This document shows, in pieces, positions 17,852 through 27,011 of a stretch of DNA of 64,000 bases (the first letter of the stretch is position 1; the number at the start of each line of letters is the position of its first letter). The notes beneath the pieces were generated by a model. It saw only the letters and a program-made list of their open reading frames with translations, did no database searches and had not been told where the DNA came from. Source of the DNA: Bacteroidota bacterium (lineage in GTDB: Bacteria > Bacteroidota > Bacteroidia > UKL13-3); the NCBI GenBank assembly GCA_030680835.1, contig JAUXUD010000047.1:1-64000 (forward strand), in the 5' to 3' direction. The position numbers and the translations under genes are program-made.

Positions 17852-19621
17852 TTAAAAATAGTTAATAAATCCAAAATGTATTTTGGCATTGCGAATCTCT
17901 ATCGGGTTATCCATTTGTTTACCTACTGCATAGTATAACGAAAAAATACCTGCACCGGTTTCAATATTCATCCCTGCTCCCGCTCCCCAGGGTTTGTCTT
18001 CAATGGCTGGTTTCCGAACAGTATTCTGCAACCAGGCTCCGTTCCAAAAAAGGATAAAGGATGAATTTTGCTGAAACAAATAACGTAACTCAACATTTAC
18101 AATACCGTATTTATTGGCAAAGATACTCTGTTCGTCAAATCCCTTTAAAGTTTTTAATCCACCAATGCGGAAAAGTTCGTTTAAAAACAGATTTTGTGCA
18201 TACACCAATGCACCCCTTCCCTGGCCGAGCAATACAAAATTACCCGGTAATTTAAAGAATTTCGAAAAGTTAAAACTGGCACGATACTGCATGGTAACCA
18301 GCTTTACCGAATCATAGAGTTTGTAAAACTCACTACCTGATGGAATCTGCAGTGCATCAATGGCTGCATTTCTAATGATTCTCTTTGTGCCCACACCCGC
18401 ATCCATTTCTATCAAATACCCTTTTGATGGGTTCAGGAAATAATCGAGTTTCGATTTTCTGATTCCGAATCCGTATAAATCATTTCTCACATCATTAAAT
18501 GCCGGCAGTGATTTGTTAACAAGAATCGAGTTTGTATCAACCTGAAACAGGGAAACGCGTTGCACCTGGTAAAAAACTTTCAGGTAATTATTGCCTGTAA
18601 AACGATATTGCAAACCGATATCATTAAATACATCCAGATACGTGGTATCAAATTTCAATAATCTGAAAACATAATCAATGCCCATCCGGGTATTCATGAA
18701 ATAAGGCCAAAGCACTTTTAACTGTAAATCCTGCGACTGGTTTAAAAAGCTTCTGAAATTTAATTCCAGCGATTTGCCTGAACCCAGTAAGTTTTGAAGT
18801 TTAAGGTTTACTTCACCGGTTACCATCAGCTTATTGTTGCGCGAACTATTGGGTGCAAAACCAATGATGCCGTCGAATGAACTGGCTTTTCGGTTGCTCA
18901 GATATACAACCGGCCTGGCTTTGTTGCCGTAAAAGTAAACTCCCATGGGCCGGGTAACCTGAAGGAAAGGGAGTTCACTCAAGCGCGCATCGAGATTAAT
19001 TAAAAGCGATTCGTTGTAGAGCGAACCCGGAGTGATATTGGCATAATTTTGAAGAAAACGTTTTTTAATTTGAACGGTTCCTCCAAAATCAAGGGTATCA
19101 AAAAAAATCAATGTATTTTTTTCAAGCTTCAAACAGGCCATAAGGGATGAGGTATCAATAATTACAGAATCAAGGCTGATGGAAGCAAAAGGGTAACCAT
19201 TGTTTTGCGCAAAAATTAATAATGCCTGCATGTTTTTAAAGAGCACAGCAGGTGAAAAAGTTTGTCCTTTTATTTGGTTCAGCCTGAAACCTGTATTTGT
19301 AAACCATTCGGTTGGAACATTCCCCTGTGTGAGCTGTGCGGTTTTATAACTATTTCCCAAACCGATCACAACAAAAACCGAATCGTTTCTTTTATCCGCT
19401 GATTTTACGGAAGCTGTTAAAAAAGAAGCCTCATAACAATTGAGCAAAATTTTGTTTATTTCGCTTTGAACCGAAAGTGAATCATTGTGTTCATGTCTGA
19501 TATATTGTTTTGACAGGGCTGCGTGGGCGGGTTCAAACCGGATAAAAAGTTTTAAAACGGCCTGGGCTTTAACAAAACCAAAACCCAACAAAAACAAAAA
19601 TGCAAATAATATCTTTTTCAA
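17852..19621 (-). CDS. Omp85/BamA-TamA-like outer-membrane protein
   Basis: The 589-residue protein has a signal peptide (ends near VKAQ), a periplasmic N-terminal part with POTRA-like segments (about residues 40-190) and a C-terminal beta-barrel of the bacterial surface antigen type (about 240-589), ending in an aromatic residue (INYF). Omp85 proteins insert or secrete other proteins or lipids at the outer membrane. It is much shorter than BamA, with few POTRA units, so it is not BamA itself. The start codon is TTG, immediately preceded by an in-frame TAA. It is the first gene of the operon with DUF4271 and hemD, and divergent from hemW. Confidence 0.78.
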   Translation of the reverse strand: MKKILFAFLFLLGFGFVKAQAVLKLFIRFEPAHAALSKQYIRHEHNDSLSVQSEINKILLNCYEASFLTASVKSADKRNDSVFVVIGLGNSYKTAQLTQGNVPTEWFTNTGFRLNQIKGQTFSPAVLFKNMQALLIFAQNNGYPFASISLDSVIIDTSSLMACLKLEKNTLIFFDTLDFGGTVQIKKRFLQNYANITPGSLYNESLLINLDARLSELPFLQVTRPMGVYFYGNKARPVVYLSNRKASSFDGIIGFAPNSSRNNKLMVTGEVNLKLQNLLGSGKSLELNFRSFLNQSQDLQLKVLWPYFMNTRMGIDYVFRLLKFDTTYLDVFNDIGLQYRFTGNNYLKVFYQVQRVSLFQVDTNSILVNKSLPAFNDVRNDLYGFGIRKSKLDYFLNPSKGYLIEMDAGVGTKRIIRNAAIDALQIPSGSEFYKLYDSVKLVTMQYRASFNFSKFFKLPGNFVLLGQGRGALVYAQNLFLNELFRIGGLKTLKGFDEQSIFANKYGIVNVELRYLFQQNSSFILFWNGAWLQNTVRKPAIEDKPWGAGAGMNIETGAGIFSLYYAVGKQMDNPIEIRNAKIHFGFINYF

Positions 19622-19678
19622 TTAATGCTAAACGATTTAGGTTTGTGTGGTATTGCTCGCTTAATTTGCAATAATAAC

Positions 19679-20809
19679 ATGGCAGGAATTTATATACATA
19701 TACCATTTTGCAAACAGGCTTGCCATTATTGTAATTTTCATTTCAGTACCTTGTTAAAATACAAAGAAAAGCTTGTTTGGGCAATTGGTAAAGAAATTTC
19801 TTTGAGAAAATCGTTCCTTGAAAACCATAAAATTGAAACGGTATATTTTGGAGGTGGAACGCCCAGCATTTTAAATGAAGGCGAACTCTTTTCACTTATT
19901 GATTCATTGAACCAATCCTTTGATCTGTCGGGTGTAAAAGAGTTCACTTTTGAAGCAAATCCAGATGACCTGAGCCCCGAATATCTTGCGGTTTTAGCCA
20001 AAACTCCCATAAACCGCCTGAGTATAGGGGTGCAAAGTTTTTTTGATGAACACCTGGTTTGGATGAACCGTGCCCATAAAAGTCGTGAAGCCATAGCATG
20101 CATAAAACGTGCACAGGATTTGGGATTGGAAAATATAAGTGTAGATTTAATTTATGGAATACCTCTGCTTTCAAATCAGCAATGGGAAGAAAACCTGCAG
20201 CACATTATTGACTTGGATATAAAGCATGTTTCTGCGTATTGTTTAACGGTTGAACCTAAAACTGCGCTGGCTAAAATGATAGATTCCAAAACAGTTCCGA
20301 ACATAAATGAAGAGCAGGCAGGTATACAATTTGATATGCTGATGAAACAAATGAAACATCAGGGCTTTGAACATTATGAGATTTCGAATTTTGCCAAACC
20401 CGGAAATTTTGCAATACACAATACCAATTACTGGCACGGAAAACATTACCTGGGCCTGGGACCGGGCGCACACAGTTTTAAAGGGAACCAAAGAAGCTGG
20501 AATATTTCAAACAATCAGTTATATGTACAGGGCATTGAAAGCTTTGAGCCAAAAATAGAAACAGAAACCTTAAAAGAAAATGAATTGTATAATGAATATA
20601 TCATGACCAGTTTGAGAACGCAATGGGGTTGTGACAGAAGTTTGGTTCAAACAAAATTTGGTTCAGCCTTTTTAAAAAACCTGGATCAGGAATTAAAAAA
20701 TGAAATGTTAAACGGCAGGGTTCAACTGATAAATAACGCGTATGTTTTAACAGCTACCGGTAAATTTTTCGCCGACGGTATTGCTTCTTCAGCTTTTATT
20801 ACGGAGTAA
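19679..20809 (+). CDS. hemW: HemW-like radical SAM heme chaperone
   Basis: The 376-residue radical SAM protein has the cluster motif CKQACHYC (CX3CX2C) near the N-terminus, followed by GGGTPS, and is of the HemW (formerly HemN-like) type. HemW binds heme and delivers it to apoproteins; older annotations call it oxygen-independent coproporphyrinogen III oxidase. A frame opens at 19625, but the ATG at 19679 (MAGIYIHIPFC) is the family start and leaves room for the divergent gene. Its 3' end overlaps the convergent cyclophilin gene by 11 bases. The neighbouring hemD makes a tetrapyrrole theme. Confidence 0.88.
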   Translation: MAGIYIHIPFCKQACHYCNFHFSTLLKYKEKLVWAIGKEISLRKSFLENHKIETVYFGGGTPSILNEGELFSLIDSLNQSFDLSGVKEFTFEANPDDLSPEYLAVLAKTPINRLSIGVQSFFDEHLVWMNRAHKSREAIACIKRAQDLGLENISVDLIYGIPLLSNQQWEENLQHIIDLDIKHVSAYCLTVEPKTALAKMIDSKTVPNINEEQAGIQFDMLMKQMKHQGFEHYEISNFAKPGNFAIHNTNYWHGKHYLGLGPGAHSFKGNQRSWNISNNQLYVQGIESFEPKIETETLKENELYNEYIMTSLRTQWGCDRSLVQTKFGSAFLKNLDQELKNEMLNGRVQLINNAYVLTATGKFFADGIASSAFITE

Positions 20810-21434
20810 AACTAAATTCTGTTTTAAGCTGATCCAATGTTTTTTCAATGATGTTAATATCCATGGGAATGTTTGTAATAGGCCGATCGTTGGTGTTTCT
20901 AGGCTGTACAACAATTTTTTCAGCAACTTCCATACCTTTTATCACAGTTCCAAAAACAGTATAATTACCATTTAATGTGGGAGTACCGATTTTAGGTATC
21001 ACTATGTAAAATTGTGAGCCGCTTGATGCTTTGGCCGGGTTATTGGTTCGTGCTGCACCCAATGCGCCGTACGTATGCTTGAACTTTCCTGTATCAATAA
21101 TTTCTGCAGGAATTGTGTACCCGGGACCACCATTTCCATCATTTGAAGGATCTGCATCCTTTGTATTGGGGTCTCCTCCCTGAATTACAAAACCCGGAAC
21201 AATTCTATGGAAAGTACTGCCATCAAAATAATTAGTATCTGCCAATGCCAGAAAGTTTTTGCGATGCAAAGGAGTTTCTTTGTATAACCATATATACATA
21301 GTGCCAAATGAGGTTTTGAGTTCTACAATTTTTTCGGTTGGAATTACCGGTGCCGGTTCAGGTTCAACTTTTGCTTTGGGTTTTGTGCAGGCAATTGTTG
21401 AGAGAATTAAAACGATGGCGTAAATAGGTTTCAT
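20799..21434 (-). CDS. Cyclophilin-type peptidyl-prolyl isomerase lipoprotein
   Basis: The 211-residue protein has a short lipoprotein signal (Cys16 in STIAC) and a proline/glutamate linker, then a cyclophilin domain (about residues 40-200). The active-site signature FHRIVPGFVIQGGDP, the GSQFYI block and the VFG block are all present, so isomerase activity is likely. It probably assists folding in the periplasm or at the outer membrane. An 11-unit heptamer array ends about seven bases before its start codon. The upstream gene on the same strand is kdsB. Confidence 0.88.
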   Translation of the reverse strand: MKPIYAIVLILSTIACTKPKAKVEPEPAPVIPTEKIVELKTSFGTMYIWLYKETPLHRKNFLALADTNYFDGSTFHRIVPGFVIQGGDPNTKDADPSNDGNGGPGYTIPAEIIDTGKFKHTYGALGAARTNNPAKASSGSQFYIVIPKIGTPTLNGNYTVFGTVIKGMEVAEKIVVQPRNTNDRPITNIPMDINIIEKTLDQLKTEFSFTP

Positions 21435-21441
21435 TTTTTTA

Positions 21442-21518
21442 GGTATGAGTTATGAGGTATGAGGTATGAGGTATGAGGTATGAGGTATGAGGTATGAGGT
21501 ATGAGTTATGAGTTATGA
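21442..21518. repeat. Eleven-unit heptamer array upstream of cyclophilin gene
   Basis: Eleven uninterrupted 7-base units (GGTATGA, with GTTATGA at the second and last two positions) fill the space between the kdsB stop region and the cyclophilin start codon. No complementary arm is present, unlike the arrays at 1951 and 54298, so it cannot form the same hairpin. On the transcribed (-) strand it reads as repeated CTCATAC in the 5' leader of the cyclophilin mRNA. Confidence 0.9.
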
Positions 21519-21578
21519 GTTTTTAGTTTTTAGTTTTATTTAGATGCAAGGTAGTATGTTTAGGCATTAAATCAACAA

Positions 21579-22319
21579 CTATTTCAACTTCATTAATTTT
21601 AGAACTTTTTCTATATCCTCTGGAGTATCAATACAATGGCTGTCAAATTGCGTTTGAACCAGCTTAATTTTATAGCCATTTTCCAGCCAGCGCAACTGTT
21701 CCAGGCTTTCGGCTTTTTCAAGCAGTGAGGGTTTTAATTTTGTTATGGCTTGCAGAATATCTTTTCGGTATGCATACATACCCACATGTCTGAAATAAGG
21801 ATGATGCAAGTGCCATTCATTTTCGGGAATGCCCTTAATAAATGGTATAACCATACGGCTGAAAAAAAGGGCCTCTCCTTTATGGTTGAGAACTATTTTT
21901 ACCTCTCCTTTATCAAATAAAACCGGATGACTATCTACCTGAATCATTTGAGTAGCCAGTTCAGTTTGACCATCACACACAGCTGCCAGTTCATTAATTT
22001 GTTCGGGATTAATAAAGGGCTCATCGCCTTGTATATTAATTATATAATCATAATTACTACCCGCTTTTTCAAGGGCCTCAGCACATCTGTCGGTACCGCT
22101 TGGGTGACTTTTATGGGTTAACACCACTTCGGCTCCAAATGTAGCGGCATGTTTTACAATGCGTTCATCATCGGTTGCAATGAGCACCTTGTGGAGTTTT
22201 GATGCCATTAAAGATTGCTCGTAAACACGCTGAATCATGCTTTTGCCCATGATGTCAATAAGCGGTTTCCCCGGAAAACGGGTGCTTTCATAGCGTGCCG
22301 GAATAATCCCTAGTATCAT
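21579..22319 (-). CDS. kdsB: 3-deoxy-manno-octulosonate cytidylyltransferase
   Basis: KdsB (246 residues) activates Kdo with CTP to give CMP-Kdo for lipopolysaccharide inner-core assembly in the cytosol. The nucleotide-binding N-terminus IPARYESTRFPGKPL, the ATDDERI block and the QGDEPFI block are intact. Length is typical. It is separated from the cyclophilin gene by about 145 bases that contain the heptamer array. The presence of KdsB indicates a Kdo-containing outer membrane. Confidence 0.93.
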   Translation of the reverse strand: MILGIIPARYESTRFPGKPLIDIMGKSMIQRVYEQSLMASKLHKVLIATDDERIVKHAATFGAEVVLTHKSHPSGTDRCAEALEKAGSNYDYIINIQGDEPFINPEQINELAAVCDGQTELATQMIQVDSHPVLFDKGEVKIVLNHKGEALFFSRMVIPFIKGIPENEWHLHHPYFRHVGMYAYRKDILQAITKLKPSLLEKAESLEQLRWLENGYKIKLVQTQFDSHCIDTPEDIEKVLKLMKLK

Positions 22320-22522
22320 GTTTTTTAAGCTGTTAAATTATTAAGTTATTTTTTTTCAAAACTTTATTCCTTATTGCTTTTAATGAGCACTCCGGCTCCA
22401 AATATAATCATTTTTATATGTGTACATAATCCTGCCTCACCTGTTTGCAATCCCATACCACCCAAGCTCATAAGGAATTAAAATATTTGTCTGCGTTTTT
22501 ATTAGTTTTTAGCTAATCTTGT

Positions 22523-23791
22523 GTGATGCAAAAAATAAAATATTTATTACTCATACTTTTTGTCCAGGTAAAATTTGTGCAGGCACAAGTTACCGCGAAT
22601 GAAAATGCAATTTACGACGAGAATGTAAATAGTGTTCAATTTACCAAAACAAACAGCGAAGACCGCTATCCAATAATATTACTGAACGGCTCGGATGTTT
22701 TGAAATTAAGTTTCGATAAATTGGGTGCGAATTCTGAAAATCTTCAGTATACAATTATCCATTGCAACGCTGCCTGGGAGCAAACAAAACTCAATCAAAA
22801 TGAGTATTTGTCGGGAATGACTTTTGATAATATTACCGATTTCAAGTTTTCCACCAACACTTTTGTGAGATATGTACATTATAATGTTTTTGTGCCCAAC
22901 GAAAATATGAAACCCCGGATTGCGGGCAATTACCTGGTAAAGGTGTTCCGCAATTTTGATGAAAATGATCTGCTGTTTACCCGGAGAATGATGGTTTTAA
23001 ACAACAGCACCGAAATTGAAGGATTTGCCCGGCCGGCAACATTGGCCGAAAGCCGTTTTAGCAAACAGGAGGTTCAGTTTACAGTTGCCATCAATCCCTC
23101 TCAGGTGATTAATCCGTTGCAGGATGTAAAGGTGGTTATCATGCAAAACAGCAGATGGGATAATGCCATTACCGGTTTGCAACCTCTGTTTGTAAGTAAC
23201 AATAAACTCGATTACAGTTACCTGGATAAAACCCTGTTTAACGGGGGAAACGAATTCAGGTGGTTTGATACCCGGAATTTACGTTTGTTCAGTCCGAATG
23301 TTCGCAGCAAAAGAGTAGACTCTGTAGTGCATGTAATGCTTAATTATGACGAGAGCCGGGGTGCAAACCAGTATTTTCAATATGCCGATTATAACGGGAA
23401 ACGCATTATTTTTAACAAAGAGGGAAACAATCCCGATATTGACGGGGATTATACCTATGTGCAGTTTTTTTTGTCGGCGGCTCTCGGAGTTCCGCCCGAC
23501 GCAGAAGTTTATGTTTTTGGCGAATTTACAGATTGGCGCCTGGCGCCCAATTATAAAATGTATTATAATAAATCACGTCAGCGTTACGACCTTGAAGTGC
23601 CCCTAAAACAAGGCCGTTACGAGTATTGTTATGCGATAAAAAACGAAGCGGGAAAGCCCGATGAAACACAGTTGGAAGGCAATCACTTTCAAACTGAAAA
23701 TGAATATATGGTTTTGGTGTATACCCGAAACCTGCTTTATGGATATGATGAATTAATAGGTTCAAAAAAAATCGTAGTGAATGCACCTTAG
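22523..23791 (+). CDS. Type IX secretion system plug protein
   Basis: This 422-residue periplasmic protein belongs to the former DUF5103 family. In the solved SprA translocon, a member of this family plugs the periplasmic side of the giant pore. A signal peptide ends near VQAQ. The body has two beta-rich domains, including the N-terminal block NSVQFTKTNSEDRYPIILLNG and an early-set-like C-terminal domain with EVYVFGEFTDWR. It stands alone in the rightward direction, with the TlpA-like gene 76 bases downstream behind its own promoter. Confidence 0.88.
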   Translation: MMQKIKYLLLILFVQVKFVQAQVTANENAIYDENVNSVQFTKTNSEDRYPIILLNGSDVLKLSFDKLGANSENLQYTIIHCNAAWEQTKLNQNEYLSGMTFDNITDFKFSTNTFVRYVHYNVFVPNENMKPRIAGNYLVKVFRNFDENDLLFTRRMMVLNNSTEIEGFARPATLAESRFSKQEVQFTVAINPSQVINPLQDVKVVIMQNSRWDNAITGLQPLFVSNNKLDYSYLDKTLFNGGNEFRWFDTRNLRLFSPNVRSKRVDSVVHVMLNYDESRGANQYFQYADYNGKRIIFNKEGNNPDIDGDYTYVQFFLSAALGVPPDAEVYVFGEFTDWRLAPNYKMYYNKSRQRYDLEVPLKQGRYEYCYAIKNEAGKPDETQLEGNHFQTENEYMVLVYTRNLLYGYDELIGSKKIVVNAP

Positions 23792-23823
23792 GAAGGCAGA
23801 GGGCACTCTATTCTGAGTTGCAA

Positions 23824-23854
23824 ATTGCCAATCAGCTTTTTAAAAATAAATTTA
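23824..23854 (+). promoter_or_regulatory. Promoter of the TlpA-like lipoprotein gene
   Basis: ATTG (23824-23827), a 19-base spacer and TAAATTTA (23847-23854) match TTTG-N19-TAnnTTTG with one mismatch in each element. The start codon is 14 bases downstream, so the leader would be very short. Confidence 0.5.
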
Positions 23855-23867
23855 GTCAAAATATAAA

Positions 23868-25001
23868 ATGAAGTCCAAAATAAATATTGTTTCCTTTATC
23901 TTTTCCTGCCTCCTCATATGGGGAATGCCCTCATGTCAGAATCCGGTGGTAAATGAACCCGGTGGATTTTTCATAAAAGGTAAAATAAAAAACAGTACGC
24001 CCGTTAAAAGCATCAGTATTCATGAATTAACACCTACCGGTTTTATTTTTATAGACTCATCATCCGTTGAAACCGATGGCAGCTTTGTTTTAAATGGAAT
24101 GATTTCTGAAAAAACCTTTTGTACCATAAGGTTTGATAAGGGGGATATTGTTGTTTTGGTTGACTCAAACAGCAATTTTGAACTTGATGTGGATGTAAAT
24201 GATATTGATAATTATCGTTTGAAAGGTTCTCAGGAATATGAGGACATGAAACAACTTACAAAAATTAATTCCAAATATTTAAAATTGGGACAGCGTATTG
24301 CCGATAAATATGCGGTATACAAAAATACAGAACTCAGCAAAAGCATTGAAACACAAATTCAGTTTGAATTTGACAGCATTCAAAGTGTCCATAAAAAAGA
24401 AATAAAAGGGTATGTTGAAACTTTAAAAAACTCAATGGTTCCATATTTTGCCACCACGTTTTTATTGCCCGAATCGGACTTTGATTTTTTAGACAATATT
24501 GATAGAAATTTGTTTGTTAAATTTTCGCAATCCAAATATGCCGGCATCCTCCATCAAAAAGTGGAAGATTTACGCAAAACAGCCGTAGGTGCCATTGCCC
24601 CAGATATTGTTATGAATGATCCTTTTGGTAAAAATATCTCTCTGGCCTCATTGCGGGGTAAATTTGTTTTAATTGATTTTTGGGCAGGATGGTGTAAACC
24701 CTGCAGAGATGAAAATCCGCATCATGTTGCCTTATACAACAAATACAAAACGAGGGGATTTGAAATTTTTGGAGTGAGTCTTGACGACAGCCGCGAAACC
24801 TGGATTAATGCCATCAATAAAGACAAATTGCTGTGGTGGCATGCCTCTGATTTATTAAAATGGAATTCGCCTGTTGTGAGACAATACAGTATCGAAAACC
24901 TCCCGCTTACTGTATTGCTTGATCGTGAAGGGAAAATAATTGCACGTAATTTAAAGGGAAATGAACTGGATATTAAATTAGCTGCCTTATTTGGGTTCTA
25001 A
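23868..25001 (+). CDS. TlpA-like thiol-disulfide oxidoreductase lipoprotein with DUF4369
   Basis: The 377-residue protein has a lipoprotein signal (Cys24 in MPSC). A DUF4369-type beta domain (about residues 30-130) and a helical linker lead to a C-terminal thioredoxin/AhpC-TSA domain (about 235-377), whose redox motif is WCKPC. Such proteins reduce or shuffle disulfides on the periplasmic face and are abundant in Bacteroidota. The substrate is unknown. It is followed by a two-component pair, separated by about 90 bases. Confidence 0.85.
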   Translation: MKSKINIVSFIFSCLLIWGMPSCQNPVVNEPGGFFIKGKIKNSTPVKSISIHELTPTGFIFIDSSSVETDGSFVLNGMISEKTFCTIRFDKGDIVVLVDSNSNFELDVDVNDIDNYRLKGSQEYEDMKQLTKINSKYLKLGQRIADKYAVYKNTELSKSIETQIQFEFDSIQSVHKKEIKGYVETLKNSMVPYFATTFLLPESDFDFLDNIDRNLFVKFSQSKYAGILHQKVEDLRKTAVGAIAPDIVMNDPFGKNISLASLRGKFVLIDFWAGWCKPCRDENPHHVALYNKYKTRGFEIFGVSLDDSRETWINAINKDKLLWWHASDLLKWNSPVVRQYSIENLPLTVLLDREGKIIARNLKGNELDIKLAALFGF

Positions 25002-25090
25002 AAACGCATATACGGCACTTAACATTTAGTTAACCATTGCTTAACATTGAAATAAACCGGTATTACTATTGTTACACAAAATTAACACAT

Positions 25091-25768
25091 ATGGAAAATC
25101 CTTATAAAATATTGGTTGTTGACGACGAAGAAGACATTCTGGAATTTATTGACTATAACCTGAAAAAAGAAGGTTACCAGGTATTTATGGCTCAGAATGG
25201 TAAAGATGCCATTGCAAGTGCGAAAAAGAATAAACCCGATTTAATCCTGCTGGATGTGATGATGCCTGTTATGGATGGAATAGAAACCTGCAGGCAAATT
25301 AAATCGGATCCGGGTTTTGCCAAAACATTTGTGGTTTTTTTAACAGCCAGATCCGAAGAATATTCTGAAATTGCAGGATTTCAGGCGGGCGCCGACGATT
25401 ATATTGCCAAACCCATAAAACCAAGGGTACTTATCACCCGCCTCAATGCCATATTACGTCGCAAAGTGAAGGAAATTGCCGATACCAAATTAACAATCGG
25501 GAACATCATAATCGACCGGGAATCGTTTTTGGTATACCGCGATGATCAGAAAATACAATTGGCCCGAAAGGAATTCGAGTTGCTGTTTTTGCTTGCAAGT
25601 AAGCCGGGTAAAGTGTTTACACGTGATTATATACTTGAGAAGGTTTGGGGTGATGAGGTGTTGGTTGTTGACAGGACCATAGATGTACATATACGGAAAA
25701 TAAGAGAAAAACTCGGCGATAGTTATATCGGCACTGTAAAAGGTGTAGGGTACAAATTTGAAGCATGA
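25091..25768 (+). CDS. OmpR/PhoB-family response regulator
   Basis: The 225-residue response regulator has a receiver domain (residues 5-120) and a winged-helix DNA-binding domain (about 130-225). The acidic pocket VVDDEED, phosphoacceptor Asp55 (in LLDVMMPVMDG) and the conserved lysine in IAKPIKP are present. The frame opens at 25037, but the ATG at 25091 begins the receiver fold and is preferred. The stop codon overlaps the kinase start (ATGA), so the two are co-translated. PhoB-like regulators in this phylum often answer phosphate or envelope stress; the signal here is unknown. Confidence 0.88.
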   Translation: MENPYKILVVDDEEDILEFIDYNLKKEGYQVFMAQNGKDAIASAKKNKPDLILLDVMMPVMDGIETCRQIKSDPGFAKTFVVFLTARSEEYSEIAGFQAGADDYIAKPIKPRVLITRLNAILRRKVKEIADTKLTIGNIIIDRESFLVYRDDQKIQLARKEFELLFLLASKPGKVFTRDYILEKVWGDEVLVVDRTIDVHIRKIREKLGDSYIGTVKGVGYKFEA

Positions 25769-26817
25769 AAAGAAATCCAAAACCTATTTATGTTGCCATA
25801 TTCATTTCATTGATACTTTCGGTGATACTGGCAAGTGTTACATTCATGTTAAATGATTGGGACTTTATAAATACCGTTATTATTTTCACGCTCTCATTCG
25901 GACTTTCATTCTTCTTATTTTTTTATACCCTTGAGTTTTTTATATATCGAAAAATTAAACTTATTTATAAAACCATTCACAGTCTGAAAACCCAAAAATA
26001 TGATGCCATATTAAGTAATTTCGATTGGGATAGGGACCCTATTTCTGAAATGAATAAGGAGGTAATTAAATGGGCACGGGATAACCGGCATGAAATTGAT
26101 CAACTTAAGCGTTTGGCCGACTTTAGAAAAGAGTTTTTAGGAAATGTTTCCCACGAATTGAAAACACCTATTTTCAATATACAAGGATATATTCATACCT
26201 TGATTGATGGTGCCATGGATGATCCGGAAGTGAATGTAAGGTTTCTACAGAAAGCGGCCAAAAGTGCCGATCGCTTAAGTGATCTGGTAGCTGATTTATT
26301 GGCCATATCTCAGTTGGAAAGCGGTGAACTGCTAATGGAAATGGAGCGGTTTGATATTAATTCGTTGGTTAAAGATGTTTATGAACAACTGGAAGGAAAG
26401 GGAGATAACAGGAATGTTAATTTAATAATTAAAGAAGGTTGTAATAAACCTTTTTATGTGTTTGCTGATAAATACCGGATCAGGCAGGTACTGGTTAATT
26501 TAATAAGCAATTCGGTAAAATATGGCCGCGAATATGGCACCACAACCGCTGCGTATTATGATATGGACGAAAATATATTGATAGAAATAGCTGATAACGG
26601 CGAAGGGATTGAACAGGAATATTTGCCTCGCATATTCGAACGGTTTTTCCGTGTGGATAAAAGCAGATCCCGCGAAAGCGAAGCAGGTGGAACCGGACTT
26701 GGTCTGGCTATTGTAAAACATATTATTGAAGCACATAAACAGACAATTAATGTAAGAAGCACATTAAACCTGGGTACTACATTCGGTTTCACACTAAAAA
26801 AAGCAACAGCAAATTAA
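25765..26817 (+). CDS. Sensor histidine kinase (PhoR-like)
   Basis: This is a membrane histidine kinase of 350 residues. Two transmembrane helices (about 8-29 and 35-60) have almost no loop between them, so it has no sizeable periplasmic sensor. A HisKA dimerisation domain carries His130 (NVSHELKTP), and a HATPase domain has N box NLISNSVKYG, DNGEGI and GTGLGLAI. It is co-transcribed with the response regulator through a 4-base overlap. The lack of an external domain suggests sensing within the membrane or through a partner protein. Confidence 0.88.
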   Translation: MKRNPKPIYVAIFISLILSVILASVTFMLNDWDFINTVIIFTLSFGLSFFLFFYTLEFFIYRKIKLIYKTIHSLKTQKYDAILSNFDWDRDPISEMNKEVIKWARDNRHEIDQLKRLADFRKEFLGNVSHELKTPIFNIQGYIHTLIDGAMDDPEVNVRFLQKAAKSADRLSDLVADLLAISQLESGELLMEMERFDINSLVKDVYEQLEGKGDNRNVNLIIKEGCNKPFYVFADKYRIRQVLVNLISNSVKYGREYGTTTAAYYDMDENILIEIADNGEGIEQEYLPRIFERFFRVDKSRSRESEAGGTGLGLAIVKHIIEAHKQTINVRSTLNLGTTFGFTLKKATAN

Positions 26818-27011
26818 TGTATCAAAGCTAAAGATGAAATCATTCCCACCTTCCTATCTTCTTACACTCCTACCCACCTACCCAATACCCTCATACGCAT
26901 TCTAAATTAGCAATTTAACAAATTAATTGATAGGAATTTACAAAAATAGTTTGTAAAGTGGATGAAAAATATATATTTGCCTGTAACCAACAACCCAAAA
27001 ACAATCTGATA

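Noticed and set aside
17852-19621. BamA assignment for the Omp85-like protein
   Set aside because: It is too short and has too few POTRA-like segments for BamA.
22364-22471. 35-codon frame on the - strand upstream of kdsB
   Set aside because: It has ATG and stop but no recognisable similarity and no supporting signals; such a length is expected by chance.
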